Origin: Botrytis cinerea B05.10
Taxonomy: Eukaryota > Ascomycota > Leotiomycetes > Helotiales > Sclerotiniaceae
Length of the DNA stretch: 64,000 nt
NCBI RefSeq assembly: GCF_000143535.2
Contig: NC_037319.1
Span: 372,001-436,000 of the forward strand
Reading direction: 5' to 3'
Both the position numbers and the translations under genes were made by a program. Positions 1 through 11,100 of the stretch are shown piece after piece (the stretch's first letter is position 1; every line of letters begins with the position of its first letter). The notes under the pieces were generated by a model. The model ran no database searches, was not told where the DNA came from, and was given only the letters and a program-made list of their open reading frames with translations.

Positions 1-55
1 GTAGCGCGTTCGACTCCAGATCGAAAGGTTATCCGTTCAAATCGGGTGTGGTTCA
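1..55 (+). tRNA. tRNA-Trp (CCA), 5'-truncated by window edge
   Basis: Only the 3' two thirds of the tRNA lie in the window. The end of the D arm (GTAGCGCG) is followed by an anticodon stem TTCGA/TCGAA closing the seven-base loop CTCCAGA, with anticodon CCA at 16-18. A five-base variable loop follows, then a T arm of ATCCG/CGGGT around the canonical TTCAAAT loop, the 3' acceptor strand GTGGTTC (48-54) and discriminator A55. There is no intron at the usual position next to the anticodon. The 5' acceptor strand is outside the window, so its pairing cannot be checked. Confidence 0.8.
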
Positions 56-818
56 ATACCTCCATTGATCGCTCTTTTGCCTTTTTGCCATTTCGGTCCT
101 CGTGCCATGGCATGCGTGTATAGACGCTGAGTGACGTTATTCAATTACTTTTTGTGTTCCCTAAAGATTGAACACAAAACTGCCAAATCTTGAGGTTCAG
201 ACTTTGCTTGAATTTGGGACTGATCAATTGAGCATCATTTTGGGACTCGTTCGTGAAACTTTGAAATGTGGGGTTTGATCACATTTTTTGAAATCCCCAG
301 ATCTGCTGACTTCAGAAATTCTGCAATTGATAGGGTATATTTTTTACTCCGCTCTTAACATTTCTGAAGCGAGAAACCCCATAAAGGGGCAGTGAGGGAA
401 TCGGGAGAAGTATTCGGTATGTGAATATGTACAAAATTGTGGAAAAGACATTATCCGATAACTTCAACCGGGGATTGGTTACCCGACAGTGTTTGTGTCT
501 GAACGCTGGCTGGGCAGAACAGTCAAGACAAATATCGAGGACAAATATGAATTGAATAATCTATATATACTCTATCCCCCTCATTCAATTCACATCTATA
601 CATATTCTTCTTGTTGAATTAATCCCATTTTTTGTATTGAGAAGTTGGTGATATTCTCGCCCCTTCATCGGACCTAGATCAATAGCCGACACTTAACTCC
701 CCGGCCTCAAATCAATTGCCGATTTCATTGCGGCATCAACAGCCACTATTTCCTACAAAAACTTCTTTTCGTCCATCAATTACCCTCCTTTTCCTTATTC
801 TTTCCTCAATCTGTAAAT
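56..818. other. Intergenic region / promoter of the CoA-transferase gene
   Basis: I see no gene here. It is A+T-rich, with a TATA-like stretch at 561-570 about 250 bp before the next start codon and a pyrimidine-rich leader at about 770-810. It presumably holds the tRNA terminator and the promoter and 5' UTR of the succinyl-CoA transferase. Confidence 0.5.
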
Positions 819-2952
819 ATGTCTCTCTCCCGCCGTATTCTTACCACAACTCGCCTTCCAGGCCTTCGCATAACATCATCTGTCCGTTGTCAGTGGGGTC
901 AAAAATCACGGGATTGTCGACACTTTCAAAGCTATGCCCGACTTTTAGAAGCGCCTCGAAACCCATATAAAGATGAAGAGAACGTCAGCAGAGCACCAAA
1001 GATTGTAAGAGGTGCGAGTAAAGTATATAAGAATGCCGATGAGGCCGTTGCGGATATCAAGAGTGGATCGACGATTTTGAGTGCAGGGTTTGGATTGTGC
1101 GGAACGGCTGGTATGTAATTCTGTTTTCTGCATCATTTTTGATTCCTGGAAAAGAGATTTCCATAATGCATGATACTGATATCAAATACAGAAACCATTA
1201 TCGAAGCATTGGAAAGAAGAGGACCAGAAAGTCTTCATTCCCTAACTGCCGTTTCCAACAACGCCGGAGCATCGATACCAGGTGGTCTAGGCGCCTTGAC
1301 ACAATCCGGCCAAGTAAACCGTTTAATTTTAAGTTTCATCGGCAGTAACAAGGTTCTTGAGAAGAAATATCTCGAGGGAAAAATCGCTATTGAATTATGT
1401 CCCCAGGGAACTATTGCTGAGAGATTGAGGGCCGGTGGTGCTGGTATCCCGGCTTTCTATACGCCTACTGGTGTTAGTAAGTATTTACTCGATCTTTGGG
1501 GTGATGTGAAGAACATGTATATTGATGGTTTATAGGTACATTGCTACAGACAGGTGGTATTCCTACTAGATTGGGCCCCCCAGCAGAAGGCTCAAAAGAG
1601 AACACTGTCTTAGAGAAAGGACAAGTAAGGGAAACTAGAGAATTTGACGGTAAGACTTATTCGATGGAAAAGGCTATCAAAGGAGACGTTGCTATTCTTC
1701 GAGCATGGAAAGTCGATGAAGCTGGAAACTGTCAATTCAGGTAATTCCTCTTGTTTCAGTACCAAAGAAGATGTCATGTTAACAAATTATAGATACACCA
1801 CGAGAACATTTGGACCTATTATGGCCAAAGCTGCTAAAGTGGCTATCGTTGAAGCTGAAGAAATCGTACCAGTTGGATCAATTGATCCAGCTGATGTCCA
1901 TCTTCAAGGAATCTATATCGATCGTATTGTTCCAGCTACCGTTCCTAAGAAATTAGAATTGAAGAAGATACGTGCACCAGAAGGCAAAGAAGACACCTCG
2001 AACAAATCAGATGCAATCATCAGAAGAGATAGAATTGCCAGGAGAACAGCAAAGGAATTGAAGAATGGTTACTATGTTAACCTTGGTATTGGTATGTTTT
2101 TCCGCATGATTTGGGTGGCGATTCGGTAATGGCTAATGTAGAGTAGGTATTCCAACTCTTGCACCTTCTTTCTTGTCTCCTGAAACAAAGGTTTGGATTC
2201 AATCCGAAAACGGTATTTTGGGAATGGGTGCATATCCAACTGAAGAAGAAGTTGATCCGTAAGTTTTCTTCCATCTGCAGAACACCCACGGCAGACTAAC
2301 ATTCCCAAGCGATATCATCAACGCCGGTAAAGAAACCGTAACTCTCATTCCGGGTGCCTCAACCTTCGACAGTGCCGAATCTTTCGCTATGATCCGTGGT
2401 GGCCATATCGATGTCTCTGTTCTTGGAGCTCTCCAAGTCGGTGCTAATGGTGATTTGGCCAATTACATGATTCCTGGAAAGGTACGCTATTCCTTCTATC
2501 CTCCTTTACCTCCGTCAAAGTGCAGTCAGAACTAACAAAAAAATCCACAGATCTTCAAGGGAATGGGCGGAGCAATGGATCTCGTCTCCAACCCTGACGA
2601 AACTAAGATCGTCGTCGCAACAGAACATGTAGCAAAAGACGGAAGCGCAAAGATTGTCCAAGACTGCAGTTTACCTTTGACTGGAGCAAAGGTCGTCAGC
2701 ACTATTATCACTGATTTGGTAAGACTTCCTCTACGTTTAAATTTTCCCCCTGATCCATCAAACCAAAAGTTTGATGGGTTAGCTTAATGGCCAAAATACT
2801 TACACTCATATTCCTAGTGTGTATTCGAAGTCGACAGAGTCAATGGTGGCCTTACTTTAACCGAGTTGGCACCAGGTGTAGATGTTGAGGAGGTCAGACA
2901 AAAGACCGACGCTAAGTTCGAGGTTGCAAGTGATATTAAGAGTATGGAGTGA
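819..2952 (+). CDS. Succinyl-CoA:3-ketoacid CoA-transferase (SCOT), mitochondrial
   Basis: Transfers CoA from succinyl-CoA to acetoacetate or a similar acid, in the mitochondrial matrix. Exons by splice signals: 819-1110, 1192-1476, 1536-1740, 1793-2091, 2147-2258, 2310-2481, 2551-2718, 2818-2952; spliced length gives 555 aa (animal SCOT is about 520). The N-terminus ([17 protein letters not shown]) is basic and hydroxylated, typical of a mitochondrial presequence. The A domain follows, with [10 protein letters not shown] and [10 protein letters not shown], then the B domain with NLGIGIPTLAP. The ENGILGMG motif carries the glutamate that forms the thioester in family I CoA-transferases (about Glu381). 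All domains appear intact. The last codon is GAG followed by TGA, and that TGA overlaps a possible donor (see findings). Function is very likely; the physiological acceptor is not shown by sequence. Confidence 0.93.
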
Positions 2953-4070
2953 GTACATTGTATTGTATCGATTAAGCTGTAAAATTTAAATAAATGAGAA
3001 ATTTTTTCAAAATTTGAAATGAACATAGTATTTATTTCAATGCATTCAAATCCGAACCACGAGGTTCATTATAATTTATCAAATCATATCCGCATCACGA
3101 GCGAGAAACGAAGTCAAAGCCTCATGACACGCGTGTTTAGTACTTTTGTAGATTCACTTTAGGTGATCAGAGCGGCAAAGTCTACGGTGAGTGGCAAGGC
3201 TAGCTATCATGCTCAACATGTCGTGAAGTAAACGTCAGGCTTTTCTCGCCTTCGACCTCCAACATTGATCTCGGGGAACGCGAAAAACATCACTAAATTC
3301 GAGTGGGAACAGGACAAATGAATTGTATACCAAAAGGTGTCACGAAACTTTTGTACGCAACCAAAGTATGAGGTCGTATTTACCATGGCCGAATCCTTAG
3401 ACCTCACTCATCATTAGAGGGGGCTTTACAGATCCATTCGCCTCCCTTGCTCCGATCGGAAAACACCTTGTGGATGATGTTCGCGTAGTAAAATCAAAAG
3501 TCTTTTGTCTTATTATTCTGTGAAATATTGATATCTAAGTGGTTACCTTTGGAATGAAACGATAGAATTACGAGAAAATATTACCGGCTCTTGTTGTACA
3601 CTCATAGCGGAAACAGATTCACTTTCTAATATTGTTCGTGCTTTTTATGTCTTATTTTTGGTAAAAAATGAAGAGTTATCATACTTGTTTACTTTGTTAC
3701 TCCGGCTTGAGTAAAGACGCAAAATGTGGCCCATAGATCATCTCATGCTCTTTCGCACTGCGACGCGAGATAAATTTGTAAAAGCGACGCCATGTTCCAC
3801 GAAGGAACCCACAGAGATGTGATCAAATGAGTAAAAGGAAAAAAAGAATTCGAATTCGACATCTAGAATGGTAAGGGAACTTTCATCTAATTTACATAAT
3901 TCGGGGTGGCGGCTTGAATATGGTATTTTACTAGTTTTATCATCCGCTGCTTACGCAGCCATCGATTTTTCTGAGCCAATGACCAATTCTTAGGAGAAAG
4001 TCTCCGTCCAATTTATAGTGATACGTTTCTTCAAAGGGTCATAGAGAGGATCAGAAAGATAGTTTATCTT
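2953..4070. other. Intergenic region, nothing recognised
   Basis: About 1.1 kb between the 3' end of the CoA-transferase gene and the 3' end of the convergent O-methyltransferase relic. Only short open frames without recognisable content are present. It should contain both polyadenylation regions. Confidence 0.4.
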
Positions 4071-5061
4071 CTAGTATATAGCTTCGCCCTCCCATATCAC
4101 ACTGCTAGTTGATAGCTGGAATCCATCAACCGTTCCCGTCTCAAATGACTTGAATCTCGAATCAACGGATGCAAAGAGTTGTTCCCAGTCATTTGGATAG
4201 CGAGCTCTAGCATTTTGAATACCTTTCATGTAAAGATCATCAGCCCTAAGATGAGTCAATCACCGGATTTCTTTTCGCCATCGAGATCGGCTAGACTCAC
4301 CTCTGTCTCCTCACTTGGTACGGCGATAACGTACAAGGAGCCGGGAGAAGCCTATCACAAACCAATAGATTCGAGCCTTTCTTCAAAGCCGGAATCAAGT
4401 TGCTAAGAACATTGGCTGCGTATTTGTCTGACCAATCGTGCAAGACATTACAAATGAGATATACATCCGCACCTTTCAGAGGCTGCTCTTGAAAGAAGTC
4501 ATGCGCCATGAAACTTAATCTTTCCTGCAGATCATCGGGTACCGCTGTATCTCTAACGACTTCAAGTTGATCCTGAACGATACACTTGACTTGAGGAAGG
4601 AAACGAGATAGGTCGATACCAACCGTTCCCTTGGCACCGCCAACATCTACCACAAGTCCCTTTGCTGCACCGCCCCACGAATGACTTTTCAACACCCGTT
4701 GCACACTTTCACTTGGCCTAGATTTCAAGAAAGTCATCGCTTTTCCCATATGCTGTGAGCATCTAGTACCATGAGATATGTATTGCATCATAGGAACATC
4801 AGGACCATTAACGATAGCATATCCCGTATCATAAGACTCCTGTGATCCAGGCCACTTTATCATCGCATCGACGAGCCGGACTGAGGCCGGTAACATCTCT
4901 TCACTAACGAACCCAATGAAATCTCCCACAGGAGGAATATCAGCAAGCGCCTTGAAGCGGCAATATGCGCAACAACAATAGGCAAAGGTTCGTGAAAGAT
5001 ATAGAATGTCATTGCATGCCTTGGCAATCTCGGCGACTGTAGAAGTACTAGTAGTGAGGAA
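4071..5061 (-). pseudogene. Class II-type O-methyltransferase, N-terminal part degenerate
   Basis: SAM-dependent O-methyltransferase of the plant COMT / sterigmatocystin 8-O-methyltransferase type. The catalytic half is well kept: the SAM loop VVDVGGAKG, IVQDQLEVV, the block HDFF, and NVLHDWSD with the histidine that acts as base in this family. A 55-bp intron (4246-4300, GTGAGT...TTAG) joins YQVRRQR to ADDLYMKG, and the last exon ends at 4071 with an intact tail. The 5' end is the problem. The frame stays open to about 5151 but has no ATG before the one inside EEMLPAS. It shows a family-like stretch (VAEIAKACN, about 5037) that runs into PPVGDFIGF with most of the winged-helix dimerisation segment missing. 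Either an upstream exon is missed or the gene is decayed. Decay fits its broken divergent neighbour, the tyrosinase. Catalytic-domain identity is secure; the pseudogene status is an inference. Confidence 0.65.
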
Positions 5062-5422
5062 GGGTTTGGCACGCGAACAAGGATGTAAGTCATTGTTTAT
5101 TAAAGAACATGCGATCGAAAATGAAATATCGGAACTGAAGGATAGTACTGTTTACATTCCAAATCTTTGAAGGGCAGTGACACTGACTCAAGAATTAGGC
5201 TGCGGAAGAACAAAGAAATATTAGCATTCGGCACTTTCGTATGAATTAATTAGTCTCCTCGTAGTATATCTTCACATTTAATATGACTATGTGTTTCGAA
5301 TCACCAACATCAGGACAATTCTGCGTGTGAGAGGTAATTTGGGATGTTAAATGATTGGAAATTTATCACCCCTGCATGCATGCAGTGATATCCCGACGTG
5401 GGAAACGATTCCCATCTCATCA

Positions 5423-6232
5423 ATGTATGCGAACCTCTTTTTCATGGGGGTAATCTTTAGTGGCAAAGCAAGAGATCGCGGAACTGTCAGCGCAACTCCA
5501 GATAATAATCTTCAATCGACAGTGTGCAAGAATCCATCACTTCGTCAAGAGTGGAGGACTCTGAGTATACCCCAACGACAGGATTATATCTCGGCAGTTC
5601 AATGTCTTCAATCTCGCCCATCGATACTTGGCCTTAATCACACATTGCACGACGAGTTCACGTGGGTTCATAGGAGTTTGGGAAATTTTAGTATGGTAAA
5701 CTCAACCAAGACACAGATTCAAACCGCTTACACAGAAACTCGGCTAAAAAGGAGCCACATTGCCTATCCCGTGGGTTTCTGTACGGAGATGTTCTCAAGA
5801 AGAGGTTCGGAGCGAGGGTGCACCCAGACGCACTGGAAGCCATTTTGCAGGAGGCCGATTACGAAGCTTTCAATTTAAAATTGGAGGCATGGCCGCGTGA
5901 TGCTGTTCCCCATGGCGTGAATGGGGACTTTTCCAGAGAAACAACGCCAAATGGTAAGATTCTAGTGTTGAAAATGATATTGTTTGTTGTGCATCCTAAC
6001 GTTGCGCCCAGATCCCTTATTTTCCCTACACCATGCATCACTAGATCGAGTCTGATGGCAAGAACAGCAAAGAGACCCCGAGCGCAGGTTATGGCAGTAC
6101 GGTAGTAGCCACCCTCAGGAGTCTCTAGTATATTCATTAGATGATGTGTTTCATTTCAAAGAATTTTCGCCTGACCGAACTGTTTCGGAACTCATGAGCA
6201 CGGAATCAGACCTATTCTGTTACACATACTAG
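5423..6232 (+). pseudogene. Tyrosinase (type-3 copper) pseudogene
   Basis: Remnant of a fungal tyrosinase or tyrosinase-like copper oxidase. The first block (NPSLRQEWRTLS, AVQCLQSRP, HTLHDEFTWVH) matches the region before and at CuA, but the rest of CuA and the PYWDW region are missing. A second block in another frame starts at EPHCLSRGFL (about 5752), runs through GVNGDF, crosses a normal intron (5954-6011, GTAAGA...CCAG) and gives DPLFSLHHASLDRV, the CuB HHxxxD motif. The breaks are: a frame change and internal deletion between the blocks; the expected first CuB histidine is Arg in WPRDAVPH; and TGA at 6053-6055 stands where a Trp codon is expected. The old stop is TAG at 6230-6232. It is transcribed away from the decayed O-methyltransferase, with about 300 bp between them, so the two probably shared a promoter. 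The left boundary is approximate. Confidence 0.8.
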
Positions 6233-7042
6233 CTAATTATGAATTGATCAATCATCAAATTTGAATCTATTTAGCATCCCAATCCTTGATAAGATAACCT
6301 GCCACAAGAAAAGAATTGTAAATGGACATGTATAGCATAATGCATACCAATAACGGCAACAATCCAAAACCTATCTGTATGAATAACGATACAAAACCGC
6401 TACTTATGCCCTCCCAAAATTTGTATGGGTTGACATACTGGTCTCAAATTGATATACATACAAATGTCTTTAATCATAATTCGGTATTTATTAACCTGAC
6501 TTTACGGCGTTGTTGAGATTCAAACGCCCCCAAGGATTGGCTGAAATCATATAGTTTGATGAGCCAAAGAATTCATTCATCGTGAGCACTGAGCAAATGG
6601 GCGTAAAAGTGTTCGAGGTACTCATCGAGCGAAGTCAAAAGAAGAGGGGGCTTCGCGCAATTAGCCCGATTTCTCCTCGGAAAACGCAGGATATGATTAC
6701 TTGGTATTATTACTGATAAGTAAGACCATCATATGAACCAAGCACTGCACGGAAATTGGGTCGTTTTGTGGACCTATTTTTGAGAGCGGATAAATAGCAA
6801 ACAAGCGACAACGCATTTGATAGCATGCAGGTCATTGATCGAGTCTCCGTATCCAGATTACAGCCTCGAACTACGTCGGATTAGATTCAGGTCCCACGAA
6901 CCGCAGGGAAAGTAAACAAAAACTTGTACTCCAAATTTGATTCATCCAAGGCATAAGAGTCACGCTGAGGACTCGTTACCATCTACTTGAGAGCAGCGAG
7001 CTGTCTATTTCGATCCCCCGACCAAGATATTCAATTCAATAG
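6233..7042. other. Intergenic region, nothing recognised
   Basis: About 0.8 kb downstream of the tyrosinase relic. Only short A+T-rich open frames are present, with no conserved motif and no visible structured RNA. Confidence 0.4.
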
Positions 7043-7594
7043 CTAGTGCTGTCTACGATAATCTTCACTTGAGAGCCCAATTAGACCGAACAGCTTTGTA
7101 TGGGTTTCTAAAGTAGTGCTGAAGGACGCTCTAATAGGTCTCGATCTGCTCTGTACATTTGCGTCGATTGACTGGGAGCTCACTTCGGTCTTTACCAGAA
7201 ACCCTTCAAGTAAATTGTGTGCACCGACAAATGAGTACTTGGGATGAAAAGCAGAATAGGAAGATAAGAAGACTTGATGATACCCGCTGATGGTCAGATA
7301 GCAAGTATTAGATGTATATCTTGAAACGACTCTCACAGCTCTTCCAAAGACGTCAGTCGAAACCAAGAGCATACTTGGGCATTGTGGAAGCTGCACCATG
7401 ATAGCTGCATCTAGTGAAAACACACCACGAATCTTCCGTGATGCAAAACGTTGAAGCTGGAGACTGTAAATGTACTTGTCATTTCGGGAAAGTCCACTGG
7501 AACCTCCTCGAGAACTTCTGTGCCCTTTAAAAGAGAAGCGCACCAAGCGGCCGCAATCCATCCTCGTCCCCCGCATCCCCATAATAATTTCCAT
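7043..7594 (-). CDS. Possible small protein, unrecognised (weak ORF)
   Basis: A 183-codon open frame (start ATG 7592-7594), divergent from the Bmt5 gene with about 120 bp between the starts. I recognise no domain, signal peptide or membrane segment. Composition is Ser/Arg-rich with no strong coding signal. It may simply be a chance frame in the upstream region of the methyltransferase gene, or antisense to its 5' UTR. It is listed because it is the longest frame in an otherwise empty interval. Confidence 0.15.
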   Translation of the reverse strand: MEIIMGMRGTRMDCGRLVRFSFKGHRSSRGGSSGLSRNDKYIYSLQLQRFASRKIRGVFSLDAAIMVQLPQCPSMLLVSTDVFGRAVRVVSRYTSNTCYLTISGYHQVFLSSYSAFHPKYSFVGAHNLLEGFLVKTEVSSQSIDANVQSRSRPIRASFSTTLETHTKLFGLIGLSSEDYRRQH

Positions 7595-7712
7595 GTCTAA
7601 CTTATGAACTTTCCTCCCCTTGAATCCTCAATTCGCATTCACAGTTCACAATTCGCAATCCCCAATTCTCCCTTCTCCCCCAATCGCACAACTATATATA
7701 TACAAATCAACC

Positions 7713-8848
7713 ATGGGCAAAAACAAAAGACTCAAGTCCTCCTCCAAAAAAATCAAAGGAGGCCGCGGACCCGGAAAACCCAAGCCCAGCGGAATCAGCA
7801 AACCCAGCTCCAAGACCCAAAAACCCTCCTCTGGCATGCCCACGAAAAAACACAAACAAACACACCATAATATCCCTATAATCCCATTTTCCCCTCGCGA
7901 TTCCATCCTGCTAATTGGCGATGGGGATCTCTCATTTGCGCGCTCCTTGATCGCCCATCACGAAGTAAAGAAATTAACTGCTACGGTCTTCGAATCTTCC
8001 CTGCAGATACTACAGGAGAAATATCCGCAAGTGGGAGAAAACATAAAGGAGATTGAAGAGGGAGGAGGAATTGTAAAATATGGGGTTGATGCGACGAAGA
8101 TGCGGGCGTGGACGACTGCGAAAGGAGGGAGGGGAGATGGCGTTATGGATCGGATTTTTTTTAATTTTCCGCATGTGGGTGGGAAGAGTACGGATGTGAA
8201 TCGCCAGGTTAGATATAATCAAGGTTCGTTTTTCTCTTCTTTGTCCCTTCCCCTATTCATGTATTAAGAGGAAAATGGCTTCCACTTTTATAAAACATAC
8301 TAACACACTCTTCAGAGCTCCTCACATCTTTTCTAGCCCGCGCAATCCCCTCTCTCTCTCCTACCAAAGGCTCTTCTATAATTATCACTCTCTTTGAAGG
8401 CGAACCCTACACATTGTGGAATATACGCGATTTAGGTCGACATGCGGGATTGGAAGTGGAGCGGAGTTTTAAGTTTCAGGCGTCAGCGTATCCGGGGTAT
8501 AAACATGCGCGGACGTTGGGGGTTGTGAAGGGGGGAGGAGGCTGGAAGGGAGAGGAGAGGAGTAGTAGAAGTTTTGTTTTTGTGAGAAAGGGGGAGGGGG
8601 TGAAACAGGGGGTTGGGAAGAAGAAGAAAGAGGAGAGTAGTGATGATGAGAGTGAGGTGGAGGGAGAAGGCGAAGATGAGGATATGAATGAAGATTTTGA
8701 GGCGGATGATGGGGAGTTTGAGCAGAGGAGGGGTGAAAGGGATGACGATAGTGGATCGGATGATGGTCAAGATGAGGAGGATGAATTTAATGGTGTTAGC
8801 GGGGACGAAGATGAACCTCTAAACCAAGATTGGACCGAGACGAGATGA
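7713..8848 (+). CDS. BMT5: 25S rRNA (uridine-N3)-methyltransferase, Bmt5 family
   Basis: Member of the Bmt5-like family (DUF2431), the nucleolar enzymes that make m3U in large-subunit rRNA. Exons 7713-8223 and 8316-8848, 347 aa. The 92-bp intron has an unusual GTTCGT donor and a clear TACTAAC branch point. The N-terminus is a Lys-rich nucleolar-type segment (MGKNKRLKSS, then many K/P/S). The Rossmann core follows: ILLIGDGDLSFARSL is the SAM loop typical of this family, then YGVDAT and the catalytic-domain motif FNFPHVGGK; exon 2 supplies the continuation TLFEGEPYTLWNIRDL. The C-terminal 80 or so residues are a very acidic Asp/Glu/Ser tail. The start at 7713 was chosen over an upstream in-frame start because CCATGGGC is a good context and the upstream 31 codons look like leader. 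Confidence 0.9.
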
Positions 8849-9081
8849 AACAGCACCAACAACCTGAGGGAAGAATAAGTCCAGGCGACAACCAAAAGAT
8901 CATGAAAAGACAATACTCTTTCATCCGATCGGCGAAAACATTGTTATTCATTATGCTTAGTTGGCTATTTGCCATACTATGAGATATCATCTATTTGTAC
9001 ATTTACCCTGAAACTCCTCCGATATAACGCCATTTCCGCCAGATCTTGAAGTCGTCGAATTTTTCTCGCATTTGCCGGAAT

Positions 9082-10372
9082 CTAGAGTTCAATTACATCC
9101 AGAGGAAATGATACTTGTTGTGCCATCACTGGGCCATTCATGAGAATCTCTCCACCGGATTTCAGCAACCCTTCACCAAGAGTACCTTCAGGATGCAAAG
9201 CATACATTGGTGCTTCCATTGTATCTCCATCAAACAAGACCATATTTTGAATCGGTTGTTGTCGGTGACCAAGCACGTTAATAACATCTTGTGCAAGTTG
9301 ACCACCAAGGACGGCTGTAACAGGAGCTATTTCGCTACCAAGATTTTGAAGGAAACTTCGTAGGACTTCTGAACGTAAAGTTTCAACAGGAAGCCCCAAA
9401 GCTGTATGCTTTTTATGGGCTAAGACGGTAAAGAGTTGAAGATCTTCTTTGGTTGAAGGCAATCGGCCATTCTGAAGTTGAACAAACTCCCATAATGCTC
9501 GTAGGCATGTTAGAACTGGAGTAACTGCCTTTAAACGACGTCTGCTTTTGAGATATTCAGCAGGTAATGTTGCAGCATCACTAGCCAAAAACCAAGTCGA
9601 ATAAAACTCCCTCTTTGTAACAACCTCCATGGATTTTCCATTTTCTTTCTTCGTCTTGACATCAATGACACTGCGGGTTCGTGTTTCCGGTTGTAGAAGC
9701 GTAGGTCTGTTACTTTGTTCTCTCTCCACCACATAATCATGTTGAATCAAATCCGAGAAAATAAAGCCATAGAATCCATGGACCCCCGCCGCATAGAAAG
9801 GTTTGTGATTCAATCTCGTAGCCGTATTAATGATGTTCAAACTCTCGGGGTCCAGATCCGTCGCAATCACAATATCAAAACCCCCAAAATATTGTGGTCC
9901 TTTGCTTCTGATGTCATCTTTATCCACAATCACATTTACTCTCGGATTCAATTTTCGTATCTGAGGAGCAGCGGCTTCAGCACGGTTGGTCCCAATATCA
10001 GCTTCGGAGATGAAAAATTGAGCACCTAGGTCGGCGGGGATGACGATAGAGTGATCGCAGATGGTCAGGGAATGGATGCCGGCCAAGACGAGATTCTTGG
10101 CTATTTCGTTGGAGAGGGCTTTCATGGTTATGAGGAGGATGTTGGCCGAACGGATTTTCTCTTGGGCTTGAACGCCCCAGAGTCGGATTTGACGATCGTA
10201 GAGAGCGATTTCATCTTTGGGGGAATGGGTGTTAGCTCTTTGATTTTTGCTGCTTGTTGCTTGTTGCTTCGTGTGGTGGGAGGGGAAGAGAAGACTTACC
10301 GGCGCTGATACCTGCTGAAGTCATGATGGGCACGACGTTAGGATTTGGCACTTCCATTGAAGGGAGGTCCAT
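9082..10372 (-). CDS. AOS1: SUMO-activating enzyme subunit 1 (Aos1)
   Basis: Smaller subunit of the heterodimeric SUMO E1 (Aos1-Uba2), which adenylates SUMO in the nucleus. Exons 10300-10372 and 9082-10214 with one 85-bp intron; 401 aa. Exon 1 encodes a short leader (MDLPSMEVPNPNVV); exon 2 begins with LYDRQIRLWGVQAQ, the hallmark N-terminal motif of E1/ThiF-type subunits. The adenylation-domain half follows (ITMKALSNEIAKNLVLAG, FFISEADIG, IVIATDLDPE). The C-terminal part contains APVTAVLGGQLAQDVINVL, where the crossover loops sit in this family. As expected for Aos1 there is no catalytic-Cys domain; that lies in Uba2. The usual E1 lysine/arginine region appears normal. Length fits fungal homologues. 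Confidence 0.92.
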
Positions 10373-10886
10373 CTTTGAGGATTGTAGAATTGTAAGGAGA
10401 GACGATGGTTGTTGGTTGTAGGTTGTAGGTTGTAGGTTGTAGAATTGGACGGCGAGAGAAGCAGTGGATGTGAACCTGTAAATTCTAGAACTTGATTTCG
10501 TCGATCAAGGGAAATCTTGTGGTTTGGTTTGGTGATAAGTAACCTTAAAGCTTAAATCTTTTGCTATCTTAGCGTGAGTTCTTGGATTGTGAGGCTGAGA
10601 TTGTGCCTTGTCTTGTGGTTGATTCATTTATGAAGATATACTGTTTGATATTGAAGGCGGCGATAACGTCTGGAGATTCGACGATGCAGATTTTCCCTCA
10701 TTCCTATCCCGATGCTGATTGATATTCACTTTGCCATACGCACATAGCTCAGCTCACCTGGCTCCCCGGTTCTTTGTCCAGCAGCTTTCCTATCTAATCT
10801 TCTATAGTCCTAGTTCTGGACAATCCGAATCAACCCCATAAAGCCCTGGTGGCCCCATAGGAAATCTTCCATGATCACTCACCACT

Positions 10887-10922
10887 CATCGCCCATCGCC
10901 CATCGCTCATCGCTCATCACCC
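10887..10922. repeat. Tandem repeat of an 8-mer (CATCGCYC)
   Basis: Four to five tandem copies of CATCGCCC / CATCGCTC, seen directly. They belong to the C/A/T-rich tract upstream of the 11.4 kb gene. Confidence 0.75.
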
Positions 10923-10995
10923 ATTCTTTACCTCACTCCCATCGTGCATCGTACATATCTCACGCCTCACTCCTTACAACTCACGCCTCACTCCT

Positions 10996-11023
10996 TACAC
11001 CTCACACCTCACACCTCACACCT
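10996..11023. repeat. Tandem repeat of a 7-mer (CACACCT)
   Basis: About four copies of CTCACAC / CACACCT, directly visible, in the same pyrimidine/A tract. Confidence 0.6.
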
Positions 11024-11040
11024 AATCCTTCACTTGCCCC

Positions 11041-11100
11041 ACGCTTCACTCAATTCACACTTCACTCAATTCACACTTCACTCAATTCACACTTCACTCA
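11041..11100. repeat. 16-bp tandem repeat, about 3.7 copies
   Basis: The unit CACTTCACTCAATTCA is repeated almost perfectly, the first copy starting with CG instead of CA. It lies about 330 bp upstream of the start codon of the 11.4 kb gene, in what is probably promoter or leader. Confidence 0.85.
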
